Assembly (NCBI GenBank): GCA_002428525.1
Contig: DIWU01000031.1
Location: 1 to 14,609, forward strand
Length of the DNA: 14,609 bases
Direction of reading: 5' to 3'
Source: a bacterium UBP14_UBA6098
Lineage (GTDB): Bacteria; UBP14; UBA6098
In this document: positions 1 to 7,414 of the stretch, one piece after another
How the letters are laid out: each line of letters opens with the position of its first letter
How positions within the stretch are numbered: position 1 is the first letter of the stretch
Position numbers and translations under genes: made by a program
The notes under the pieces: generated by a model
The model's input: only the letters and a program-made list of their open reading frames with translations
The model's database searches: none
What the model was told of the DNA's origin: nothing

Positions 1-3
1 TCG

Positions 4-24
4 CAAATCAAAAATCAGCAATCT
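4..24. repeat. Short 7-bp-period repeat at the window edge
   Basis: Three consecutive 7-base units can be aligned (CAAATCA, AAAATCA, GCAATCT), sharing the core AATC at the same place in each. The stop codon of the minus-strand gene at 15-275 lies inside the second unit. The tract touches the edge of the sequence, so it may continue outside. It is too short to name as a known repeat family, but it is low-complexity and unlike the coding DNA next to it. Confidence 0.45.
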
Positions 25-275
25 CTATATATCTTTTGAACTTCTTTAGTCACCCTCTGATACTCGAGTGTGGCTTCGAGGCCGACTATCTCGTGAAGCT
101 TTCCGAGGTCGCCGGTCAATCCGAAGGCGAAGCCGACCTTGTAGGGTGAATCGGGAATCGCCGGCCCGACCTTGACTCCAACCGATTTGAGCGAGATATC
201 GGGGTATTTCTGAAACTGAGCCATAACCGCAATCGGCAAGGCAAGGAGAACTAAGATAAAAAGGCACTTTCTCAT
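15..275 (-). CDS. Small exported protein, probable truncated outer-membrane beta-barrel
   Basis: An 86-residue protein with a clear signal peptide: basic MRK, a hydrophobic stretch at about residues 4-17, and a VMA-Q cleavage site giving mature Q20. The mature part has alternating small and hydrophobic residues (VGVKVG at about 32-37, VGFAFGLTG, IVGLEATLEY). That resembles the first two or three strands of the OmpA/porin-like beta-barrels usually near 180-220 residues long. Here it stops after about 67 mature residues, inside a 7-bp-period repeat, so it is probably a truncated gene, although a genuine short periplasmic protein cannot be excluded. The start is well supported: GGAGG sits 5 bases upstream of the ATG, and a TTGACA promoter lies just beyond. 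It is transcribed divergently from the gene at 429. The family assignment rests on pattern only. Confidence 0.65.
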   Translation of the reverse strand: MRKCLFILVLLALPIAVMAQFQKYPDISLKSVGVKVGPAIPDSPYKVGFAFGLTGDLGKLHEIVGLEATLEYQRVTKEVQKIYRDC

Positions 276-304
276 TTTTCCTCCGTTTAAATATTATCAG
301 CCAA

Positions 305-333
305 AAAATAGTATTTTTGTTAGGGTTTGTCAA
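305..333 (-). promoter_or_regulatory. Sigma70-type promoter for the small exported protein
   Basis: On the minus strand a perfect TTGACA (plus 328-333) is followed after 17 bases by TATTTT (plus 305-310), a 4/6 match to the -10 consensus. The predicted transcript would start near 298, leaving a leader of about 23 nt that contains the GGAGG ribosome site. A 7-1-7 inverted repeat (AAAAATA, G, TATTTTT; 304-318) overlaps the -10 box and could be an operator, though in such AT-rich DNA it may be chance. Confidence 0.5.
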
Positions 334-428
334 ATATTTTCGCTCGCGATTTGACTAATCCGCAAACCCGGTCGCCGAGATGAGAGTTTGTTGTTGCGAA
401 ACTCGTGGAATAAAGTTAAATTCCCTGT

Positions 429-2015
429 ATGTCCATTTTGAAATACTACCTCGCGAGGCCGAAGGTCTATATCTCTCTGCTGGTTATCTGTTTGAGCCTG
501 TTCCAGACTACTATTATACTCGATAACGATCTAAACATGTCGATTTTCCAAGGGCGAGTCTCTCTCCGGGCTATGGCCTCAATGCGTATTGCACAAAATA
601 TTGCCGAGGGCCGAGGCGTGACCTTCGACGGGGAGAGTGCGGCCAAGCTGTATTCGCCATTGTGGGTTTATCTGGTTTCGGTCGTTTTCAGAATCGCCGG
701 CGATCCGACCACCTCGGCGATTCTTTTATTGATGCTCTGTCAGGCGTTGTTCCATTTCGGTCTGATTATCATCTTGATTTGGCTCTCCAAGAGGCTTGGC
801 AATTTGTCGATTTTCTTCGCAACGGCGGTTTTTGTCGGTCTTTTTCCGGGGATAAAAATCGCGCTGATAGACGGCTCCGAAACAACACTCGTCTTTTTTT
901 TCCTTTCTATATTGATGTTGATCCTCGAGCCCCCGACTTCAGGCCTCGAGCGCCGGGGGGCGATTTGGCGCGGTGTTGGGGGAATTATCGTTTTGATTGC
1001 ACTGATACTCACTCGACCGGATATTGCGATTTTTGCGGTGCTGTTCGGTTTGATAGCTTTTTTAAAGTGCTTTAGAGCTAAAACGAGAGATGTTAAGGCG
1101 TTAGCCGGCTTTTTCATGCTGATCTTCGGGAACTACATGGGGTTCAAGATCATCGACAGCGGTATGTTCGTTCCGGCGGGATCCCTCGCTCCGGAACTTG
1201 GGATAGTAAAACCTTTCATGAGGATCTTCACCGGCCTCGAGCCGTCATTCAGCTTGCCGATTGCGGTCAAGCTCTCGATTGCCTTAGTATTTATTGCCTT
1301 TGCGATTATCTCTTGGAAGCGCGCCAAGCCATCGATGACCGCTATCGCCTCCTCGATCGCCGCGCGGATAATTATTTTCAGCGGCTTAGTCGCGCCGATT
1401 GCGGAGGATTCTGCCTTCTTCGCGATAGATGCAGTGCTTATAGCGATTGCTCTCGCGTATTTTATTTTCATCGCTTTGAAAAAGCTCTTCGGCGAAAAAC
1501 ACGGCGCGCTTGCGGCGGTTGTCCTCGCGGTCGCGGCCGTGTCGGTTCAAAACCTCATGCCGGATATCCATTCGCCTCGAAGGCGCGGGGATATTATAAG
1601 CGCGGTCTTTGCCTCCTCATGGATGGGGAACAACCTGCCCGAGGATGCGAGGTTAGCCGCCTTCGAGCCGGAGATTCCGGCCTTCATCTCGCAGAGGGAT
1701 ATTCTCGATCTCGGCGGAAGATACAGCAAGCTCCCCTTCAAGCGCAGTCTTCGGGTTCCTGATTCGACGGCGGCCTTTATCTTGTCCGAAAATGTCGAAT
1801 TCCTTTTCGGCCGATGGGTTATCGAGGACACGACCGGAGGGATTACATTTCAAGACTCGATAACTGCATTGGAGTCTTTGCCCTTCGAGTATTCCGTGCT
1901 TGTCGGTCTTGAGGATAGGCTCAAAATATTACGGCATTTCTCGCGCGACTTCTATATATTCCAAATCGTCGATTCATCTGAATCGGCCGAAAAGACACTT
2001 CAGGGGGAAGAATGA
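429..2015 (+). CDS. GT-C-type multi-pass membrane glycosyltransferase-like protein
   Basis: 528 residues with about 10-11 hydrophobic segments (roughly 13-31, 76-90, 97-118, 126-143, 150-167, 183-215, 224-242, 278-296, 308-326, 332-352, 359-375), then a hydrophilic C-terminal domain from about 385. Family landmarks fit the GT-C/ArnT-AftB type enzymes that use lipid-linked sugars outside the inner membrane: NIAEGRGVTF (57-66), YSPLW (75-79), GSET (149-152), LTRPD (194-198), and the C-terminal EDARLAAFEP...ISQRDILDLGG (405-430) matching the usual 'xxxGxxxxxxxxxxIxDLxG' ending. The loop that normally carries the catalytic Asp pair just before the NLAEG motif reads LRAMASMR (46-53), so acidic residues are missing at that point. 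The sugar and acceptor are unknown. No good ribosome site precedes the ATG, so the start is the weakest part of the call. It overlaps the next gene by ATGA. Confidence 0.75.
   Translation: MSILKYYLARPKVYISLLVICLSLFQTTIILDNDLNMSIFQGRVSLRAMASMRIAQNIAEGRGVTFDGESAAKLYSPLWVYLVSVVFRIAGDPTTSAILLLMLCQALFHFGLIIILIWLSKRLGNLSIFFATAVFVGLFPGIKIALIDGSETTLVFFFLSILMLILEPPTSGLERRGAIWRGVGGIIVLIALILTRPDIAIFAVLFGLIAFLKCFRAKTRDVKALAGFFMLIFGNYMGFKIIDSGMFVPAGSLAPELGIVKPFMRIFTGLEPSFSLPIAVKLSIALVFIAFAIISWKRAKPSMTAIASSIAARIIIFSGLVAPIAEDSAFFAIDAVLIAIALAYFIFIALKKLFGEKHGALAAVVLAVAAVSVQNLMPDIHSPRRRGDIISAVFASSWMGNNLPEDARLAAFEPEIPAFISQRDILDLGGRYSKLPFKRSLRVPDSTAAFILSENVEFLFGRWVIEDTTGGITFQDSITALESLPFEYSVLVGLEDRLKILRHFSRDFYIFQIVDSSESAEKTLQGEE
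2002..2015 (+). promoter_or_regulatory. Ribosome site and ATGA overlap joining two genes
   Basis: AGGGGGAAG ends just before the ATG at 2012, inside the last codons of the upstream membrane-protein gene. The ATG overlaps that gene's TGA as ATGA. This arrangement fixes the start of the downstream gene and implies translational coupling. Confidence 0.8.
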
Positions 2016-4111
2016 GCAAATACCTGCTATTGCTGGCGGCGGCCTGTGCCTTTGCCGGCCAGTTGAACCTGCACGACGGTTCCAATTTGAAGGGTGATTT
2101 CCAATTCATCGACGAGCGCTTTATAATCGATGAGACAACGCTCCCGCGCGAGCTTGTTAAAAAGGTCTTCGTCGGCGAGGTGAAAACCACCGATGAGCAG
2201 AGCGCCGGTAAATACGCCCTCACCGAAGAACGGTTAGCTAAATATCGCGCATTGGCCGAGGAGATGGAGGAAAAAGAGCCAAACGCCAAGGGCCTCATTT
2301 TCCTCGATCATTCGCGCCAAAGCCTGACTACCGACGGCAGGATTGTGGAGGAATACCATTTTGCGGGCAAGGTGCTCTCGCAGGACTCCAAATGGTGGGC
2401 GACGAGGGCGTGGTATATCGACGAGGGAATCAGCCGAGTGAATATCCTCTACGCCCGCGGGATCTCGCCGGACGGCACGGTCCATGACTACCGCCCCGAG
2501 GATGTCACCTTCTCGAAGCCGACGCGCGGTGCGGTCTTCTTTGGTGGTGGCGAGGCGATGTCGCTAACCATTCCGGGAGTCGATATCGGCTCGATAGTCG
2601 AATACGGCTATATCAACGAACAATACGCCCCCGAGGACCCGGAACTTTTTTCGCCGAGCTTCTATTTTCAGAGCGGCGAGCCGGCCAAGCTCTCGCGTTG
2701 CGACTTCGAGGTTCCGAAGGGCAGACAGCTCTATTATGAGACCTTCCTCCTCGACGAGAGCGACCCCTATATCGGCTTGACGATAAAGGAGCTTCCGAAG
2801 TTTGTTGGTTCGTCCCAGCCGATTATCACGAACACCGACAGCAGTGTCGTCTATTCGTGGGAGCTGACCGATATCGAGCCGAGGATACAAGAGGGGCATT
2901 CGCAGGGGTATTTTACTACCTCCCCGAGCGTCCACGCCGCGCTGTATGAAGATTTTAGTTACTACAACAAGCGCTTCGGCGATCTTCATCGAGAGCATAT
3001 CAAGATAACCCCACAGCTCGACAGCCTCGCGAGGGCGATTGTCGGCGACGCTCAGTCGGAGGCCGATAAGGTCGCCGCGATATACCATTGGGTTCAACGA
3101 AATATCCGATATATCAGTGTCAAGGGCGCGCTGGCGAGCCGTTTCGGCGGGCACTATGCCCAAATCACCTTCGATAATAAATACGGCGACTGCTCCGACA
3201 AGGCTATCTTCTTCAGCACTCTCCTGAAAGTCGTTGGAATCGAGTCTTATCCGATCATCGTCATGACGAACGACGCGGGTTTCCTCGACCGCTCGCGCTT
3301 CCCCTTCTGGGGCGGAAACCACGCGATTAACGAGGTCTGGTGGGATGGGGTGCCCCATGTCCTCGACGCCACGGGCAACCTCTCTCGCTTCCCGACCTAC
3401 TCGATGGGCGATTGCGACCTCTACTACGCTAACTATGTCCGCGGGGAGGTTGTCTATAATCCTCCGATTCCGCCGGAGGAGAACTCGATGCAGAGCGTCA
3501 CGCGAGTCGAGATCCACCCAAACGGCAGTGCCACGATCGCCGACAGCTTCTGGTATTCCGGCACAATGGAGGCCAGCTATCGCGGCTTCTTCGAATACAC
3601 GCCCGAGCAAAGGCATGAGAAGGTCGTCGAGCAGTTTGTCGCACAGCGTAAGGCAGGCGCGGTCCTGAATGATTTCAGCCTCACGAATATCCGCGATATA
3701 TCCCTGCCTTTCACAATGAAATTTTCCTACACAATAAACGATTACCTCATCCGCGCGGGAAACTATTTGCTTCTCGATGTCCCCGCGCTGAAATACTCCT
3801 TCCCCGAGATCGAGCTGAGAGACCCGATGTTCGGGATCAAGCTCGATATGACCTTCCTCCGCACGCACGATGTCGTCTTCAACCTGCCCGATAACCTTGT
3901 TCCGAGGTTTTTGCCGGAGGATTTTTCGATCTCGAACGAATACTTCGAGTATTCGGCTAAATACACTGCCGAGGGCGGAACGATTCGATTCACCGATAAT
4001 TATCAAGTCAAAAAGCTTCGAGTCCCGATCTCGGATTATCCCAAATACAAATCGGACGCCGAAGAGGTTCTCGCCTATTTGAAAGAAAGAGTCTTCCTTG
4101 CGGAAGAGTAG
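2012..4111 (+). CDS. Exported DUF3857/transglutaminase-like protein, triad intact
   Basis: 699 residues. A short signal peptide (1-15) ends in an AFA-G cleavage site. Residues about 17-55 (LHDGS...G) resemble a small SH3/Sm-like beta-barrel, followed by a charged helix (about 69-92). A DUF3857-like beta domain follows at about 93-270 (ISPDGTVHDY at 151-160, IPGVDIGSIVEYGY at 187-200), then a transglutaminase-like core at about 345-460 and a beta-rich C-terminal part. The papain-like triad is visible: Cys394 in YGDCSDKA, His437 in NHAINEVWWDG, Asp452 in HVLDATGN. Family members act as cysteine proteases, amidases or cross-linkers in the periplasm or on the surface; the substrate here is unknown. 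It is coupled to the membrane protein upstream by a 4-bp overlap and followed after 10 bp by a paralogue. Domain boundaries are estimates. Confidence 0.88.
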   Translation: MSKYLLLLAAACAFAGQLNLHDGSNLKGDFQFIDERFIIDETTLPRELVKKVFVGEVKTTDEQSAGKYALTEERLAKYRALAEEMEEKEPNAKGLIFLDHSRQSLTTDGRIVEEYHFAGKVLSQDSKWWATRAWYIDEGISRVNILYARGISPDGTVHDYRPEDVTFSKPTRGAVFFGGGEAMSLTIPGVDIGSIVEYGYINEQYAPEDPELFSPSFYFQSGEPAKLSRCDFEVPKGRQLYYETFLLDESDPYIGLTIKELPKFVGSSQPIITNTDSSVVYSWELTDIEPRIQEGHSQGYFTTSPSVHAALYEDFSYYNKRFGDLHREHIKITPQLDSLARAIVGDAQSEADKVAAIYHWVQRNIRYISVKGALASRFGGHYAQITFDNKYGDCSDKAIFFSTLLKVVGIESYPIIVMTNDAGFLDRSRFPFWGGNHAINEVWWDGVPHVLDATGNLSRFPTYSMGDCDLYYANYVRGEVVYNPPIPPEENSMQSVTRVEIHPNGSATIADSFWYSGTMEASYRGFFEYTPEQRHEKVVEQFVAQRKAGAVLNDFSLTNIRDISLPFTMKFSYTINDYLIRAGNYLLLDVPALKYSFPEIELRDPMFGIKLDMTFLRTHDVVFNLPDNLVPRFLPEDFSISNEYFEYSAKYTAEGGTIRFTDNYQVKKLRVPISDYPKYKSDAEEVLAYLKERVFLAEE

Positions 4112-4124
4112 GGGGTTTAAAATG
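4111..4124 (+). promoter_or_regulatory. Ribosome site that fixes the start of the third operon gene
   Basis: The run GGGGG (4111-4115, preceded by TA) lies 6 bases before the ATG at 4122. The frame could be opened 8 codons earlier by a TTG at 4098, but that codon lies inside the preceding gene, has no ribosome site, and would put a charged stretch before the signal peptide. The ATG at 4122 is preferred. Confidence 0.75.
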
Positions 4125-6194
4125 AGATTCTTTAAAATAACAGCAATTGCAATCCTTGCGAGCGGCCTCCTCTTTGGGGTCGAGGCAAAGCATCGCGATG
4201 TCCTCTATATGAGCGACGGTAGCGAGCATGTCGGCGAGTTGGTTAAGATCGCCGAAGATACCGTTGTCTTCCAAACCGAGGAGCAAAGGCTCGAGCTGAA
4301 AACCGCGGAGGTTCGAAGCGTCGATCTCGGCACATGGCGCCCGGGCGACGACTGGAAATCCCGCTTCGATATCGACGACGCAATTCTCGAGGAGGCCCTC
4401 GAGCGCGCCGACGAGGCCAGCCGTAAATATCGAACCGCGGGATATATTACGCTTTATGAAAAAGGCACTCTGACTGTCGAGGCCGACGGCACGGCCGAAT
4501 TCGTCGAGCGCTATATTTACTATATCGCCAACGAAAGCGGCAAGGACAGGGCCAACTGGTCAACAACCTATTTCGAGGACGCGCATTCGGTCGATGTGGA
4601 TTTTGCGAGGGCTATCGGCGTCTCGCATATCAGCACAGTCGCCGACAACGCTATCGAGGATGGAAGCACTAATCCCTATCTCGCGGATTATCAAAGACAT
4701 AGAGCGAAAAAGTTCGCGCTGACCGGCGCGTCGCTCGGCTCGGTCGTCGATTATCAGATCTCCAAGAAATACAAGAAGCTCGATATCTTCAACGGCCTCG
4801 CGATCTCATGGCGTTTCTACGACACCGAGGCCAAGCTCGTCTCGATTTTCGAGGTAGCGCAGAAGGGCGACACCAAGCTCTCCATCGAGGGCTTCAAAGC
4901 CCCGAAACCAAAGAGTTCCAAGCGCGAGGGCTACTCGGTCACCACTTGGGCGATGAGCGATATCGAGCCCTTTATCGAGGAGACAATGCTCCCCGACCTC
5001 GACCGCGTCTTCCCGAACTTGACCGTGTCGATTCCGGCCGATTTGACCGCCCTTTCGGCGGCCTATTTCAGCAAAATCCAAGAGGCCACCGACGCGAGGG
5101 ACGCCTTGAGGGCGCGCCTCGTCGAGCAATTCCCCGACGGAAAGCCGACTCTGGAGGGTGTTTACAACTTCGTCTCGGAGAATTTCACGAGCAACAGGGT
5201 CGGAATGTCGAATTACTATCCCTACCCGAAGCCGCTCTCCCAGCTACTCACGAGTTCTCGCATGGCGCGCCACGAGCTTGTATTCCTGCTCTATTGCTTC
5301 CTTTCGGAGGCGGGGATTCCGGCCGACCTTGTGCTCCTCGGCCCGAGCCTCGACTCGCCGACTCCGCTGAGCGCAATGAATATCACGCATTTTCAGAATA
5401 TTGCCGTCCGCGTCGATGACGGTGGGGTTATGAGGTATCTCGAACCTAACGAATTCCTCCGTTATGACCACCAAAGCCTCGGCGGCCTTTGGGCTTTACC
5501 GGTCGCGGGCTCGGGCGCGAAGGCGTATCAGATTCCGCGTGTTCCGGGGAACTACGCCTACAGCATCCCGCGCTTCGACTGCGTCCTCAGCCCCGACGGC
5601 GCGCTCGATGTCAAATATACTATCCAATATTTCGGCCCCAACGGAGGCGACGGCTTCCGCTATCGCAAGAACGACAAACAGCGCGAGCTGGACAACCATT
5701 TCGAGCGCCTCGCAAAGGGCATCGACGAGATGGCGAATCTCGTCGAATACAAGCTGACCGGCTTCAAATCTCTGTCCGAAAAGGTCGAGGTCGAATACAG
5801 CGTTCATATACCCGGCTTCGCGGTCGGCGCGGGCGACGAGATCCTCGCATTCAAGCTACCGACCGTGGCCTTCGGCTCGAGTCAGGTAGGTGCGGCGAAA
5901 AGGACACTGCCCTTCTCGCTTGCCGGCGAATACTACGGCGAGAAGATAGTGACTATCGAGCTTCCCGAGGGCTACGAAATCGAGCATCTGCCGAAGAGCG
6001 TTTCGCTTTCGGCTAATTCGCGCAGTTTCATGGGGTCGATCGAGCTTGACGGCCGCCGAATAGTCTATCGCCAAGTCAGCGAGAACAAGCACGCACCGCT
6101 GGTTTCACCGAAGGAATACAGTAAATTCAAGCAGTTCATCGAGGGCCGCTCGAAGTTCGCCGAGAACTGGATTCTGCTCCGCAAATCGAGCTAA
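4122..6194 (+). CDS. Exported DUF3857/transglutaminase-like paralogue, triad lost
   Basis: 690 residues from the ATG at 4122. A signal peptide (1-22) ends in VEA-K. The order matches the upstream gene: an SH3/Sm-like piece (about 26-66, MSDGSEHVGELV), a charged helix (about 85-108), a DUF3857-like domain (about 110-300) with TGASLGSVVDYQISKKYKK, a transglutaminase-like core (about 335-450), and a beta-rich C-terminus. Aligning the core on LLKVVGI/FLSEAGI places Arg383 where the upstream protein has catalytic Cys394. His423 (THFQNIAVRVDDG) is kept, and Glu441 (RYLEPNE) stands where Asp452 does. The only nearby Cys (LLYCFL) is nine residues too late. It is therefore probably a catalytically dead pseudo-enzyme, perhaps a partner, regulator or binding protein for its active neighbour. 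The stop overlaps the convergent gene's stop. Confidence 0.85.
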   Translation: MRFFKITAIAILASGLLFGVEAKHRDVLYMSDGSEHVGELVKIAEDTVVFQTEEQRLELKTAEVRSVDLGTWRPGDDWKSRFDIDDAILEEALERADEASRKYRTAGYITLYEKGTLTVEADGTAEFVERYIYYIANESGKDRANWSTTYFEDAHSVDVDFARAIGVSHISTVADNAIEDGSTNPYLADYQRHRAKKFALTGASLGSVVDYQISKKYKKLDIFNGLAISWRFYDTEAKLVSIFEVAQKGDTKLSIEGFKAPKPKSSKREGYSVTTWAMSDIEPFIEETMLPDLDRVFPNLTVSIPADLTALSAAYFSKIQEATDARDALRARLVEQFPDGKPTLEGVYNFVSENFTSNRVGMSNYYPYPKPLSQLLTSSRMARHELVFLLYCFLSEAGIPADLVLLGPSLDSPTPLSAMNITHFQNIAVRVDDGGVMRYLEPNEFLRYDHQSLGGLWALPVAGSGAKAYQIPRVPGNYAYSIPRFDCVLSPDGALDVKYTIQYFGPNGGDGFRYRKNDKQRELDNHFERLAKGIDEMANLVEYKLTGFKSLSEKVEVEYSVHIPGFAVGAGDEILAFKLPTVAFGSSQVGAAKRTLPFSLAGEYYGEKIVTIELPEGYEIEHLPKSVSLSANSRSFMGSIELDGRRIVYRQVSENKHAPLVSPKEYSKFKQFIEGRSKFAENWILLRKSS

Positions 6195-7414
6195 AGCTGG
6201 AACCGTTCGAGCAGATCGGCGCGGTCGAGCAATATCTCGTTCTTCTTGCCGAAGCGCTTCACGAGAAGCCCCTCCGAAGCAAGCTCGTCTAAGAGCTTTT
6301 CAGTGTATGCCCTCGGGCAGGGGAGGCTCTGGTGAGCGCTTTCGAGCGGTGTGTTCAATCCTATCGAGGACAGAAGCAGTGCCTTCTCGCCGCGCGATTC
6401 GAGGGTTTTCAGGGCCTCCGCTGAGCCGAGCCATTCGATGAAGCTCCCGCCGCGCGAATAAACCCGCGTCATCTCGCCGATGAAACTCCACGGATCGTCG
6501 ATCCTGCCGGCTATCGCGCGCATCCAGTCCGCGGGGCAGATCCGTTTCTTCGCCATCAGCTTGAATATTTCGAAGCCGTCCTCCGGCGCGCCGAAAGCCC
6601 CGAGGCCCTCGAGCGCCCACGGGATAAGATAGTTCTCGACGACCTCTGCCGCCGCGATCTTTGTCCCGCCGAGATTGAAACTCGCCTGCAACCCATCGAG
6701 GCAGGCGTTGAGGCGGTTGAGGCCGTATTCGACGACATTCGGCTCGAGGGGCTTGTCCCCGGTCTTCAGCAAATAGGCGCAAACACCGACATAAAGCGCC
6801 GCAATATCGGCCATCATTCGAGGCGCGGGCTGGCTGTCGCAGGCGCGAAGCTCAAGGGTCGCTTTGTAGGGGTATTTTATACAAACATCGGTGCCCCAAG
6901 ACTCCCTGCCAAGCTCCGGATCCAATGGAGACATAGGTTGCGAGCAATGGCACGCGTCGAGTCGGATTCGCGTGTCCTTGAATCTGCCGTCCAAGCTCGG
7001 GCTCGAGGCCGACAGCGCGACGAACGCGGGGACATAGGGCATAAGCCTGTTATAAAGCGTCGCGGCCTGATGAAAACTCTCGATCGAGCCGAAGTGGATA
7101 TGCCCGCCGGCGGGGTTGAGGTCGGCCTCGCGATAGCCCATCGGGACAAGCACGGCCTTCATTTTGGCCGCGATCTCACCGCTAATATCGAAGGCCTTTT
7201 GCGTGTTGGTGCTGAGCTCTCGATAGGAGCGCGCCATGCCGATACGAACCTCGATCAGGTCGAGGTCTTGGCCGATCTCGAGCTCGGGAGCCTTTTCCCT
7301 TGCCTTCTCGACCAACTCGGCGATCTTGTTTTTCCCGACACTTCGGCCGGAGCTTTTATCGACGAGGGGTATCTCCCAGTCGATGCCGGCTGTGATGTTC
7401 TTTATTTCAGACAT
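6191..7414 (-). CDS. GCS2-type carboxylate-amine (glutamate-cysteine) ligase-like protein
   Basis: 407 residues, no signal peptide, presumably cytoplasmic. It matches the glutamate-cysteine ligase family 2 layout (YbdK/EgtA/plant GCL relatives): an N-terminal GIDWEIPLVD (10-19) in place of the usual G-E-x-E start, EVRIGM (55-60), NPAGGHIHFG (100-109) for the G-x-H-x-H strand, ALSASSP (133-139), RLDACH (151-156), and TLELRACDSQP (186-196) for the conserved 'E-x-R-x-x-D-x-Q' strand. Family enzymes use ATP to join an amino acid to a gamma- or other carboxylate; which one cannot be read here. Residues about 364-407 look like a winged-helix tail (YTEKLLDELASEGLLVKRF). The ATG is preceded by GAGGTT and overlaps the upstream gene by 8 bp, so the two form an operon. 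True glutathione synthesis is only one option. Confidence 0.8.
   Translation of the reverse strand: MSEIKNITAGIDWEIPLVDKSSGRSVGKNKIAELVEKAREKAPELEIGQDLDLIEVRIGMARSYRELSTNTQKAFDISGEIAAKMKAVLVPMGYREADLNPAGGHIHFGSIESFHQAATLYNRLMPYVPAFVALSASSPSLDGRFKDTRIRLDACHCSQPMSPLDPELGRESWGTDVCIKYPYKATLELRACDSQPAPRMMADIAALYVGVCAYLLKTGDKPLEPNVVEYGLNRLNACLDGLQASFNLGGTKIAAAEVVENYLIPWALEGLGAFGAPEDGFEIFKLMAKKRICPADWMRAIAGRIDDPWSFIGEMTRVYSRGGSFIEWLGSAEALKTLESRGEKALLLSSIGLNTPLESAHQSLPCPRAYTEKLLDELASEGLLVKRFGKKNEILLDRADLLERFQL

Noticed and set aside
2012..2056. Lipoprotein signal on the first transglutaminase-like protein
   Set aside because: The Cys at position 12 lacks Leu at -3 and would leave a very short hydrophobic part. 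The AFA-G cleavage site fits better.
2564..4006. Long 480-codon minus-strand open frame opposite the active transglutaminase-like gene
   Set aside because: It is antisense to a gene with a clear signal peptide, domains and triad. It has no recognisable protein features, and codon bias in this GC-rich DNA explains such frames.
4098..4121. TTG-initiated extension of the third operon gene
   Set aside because: It overlaps the previous gene, lacks a ribosome site and spoils the signal peptide. The ATG at 4122 has a strong site.
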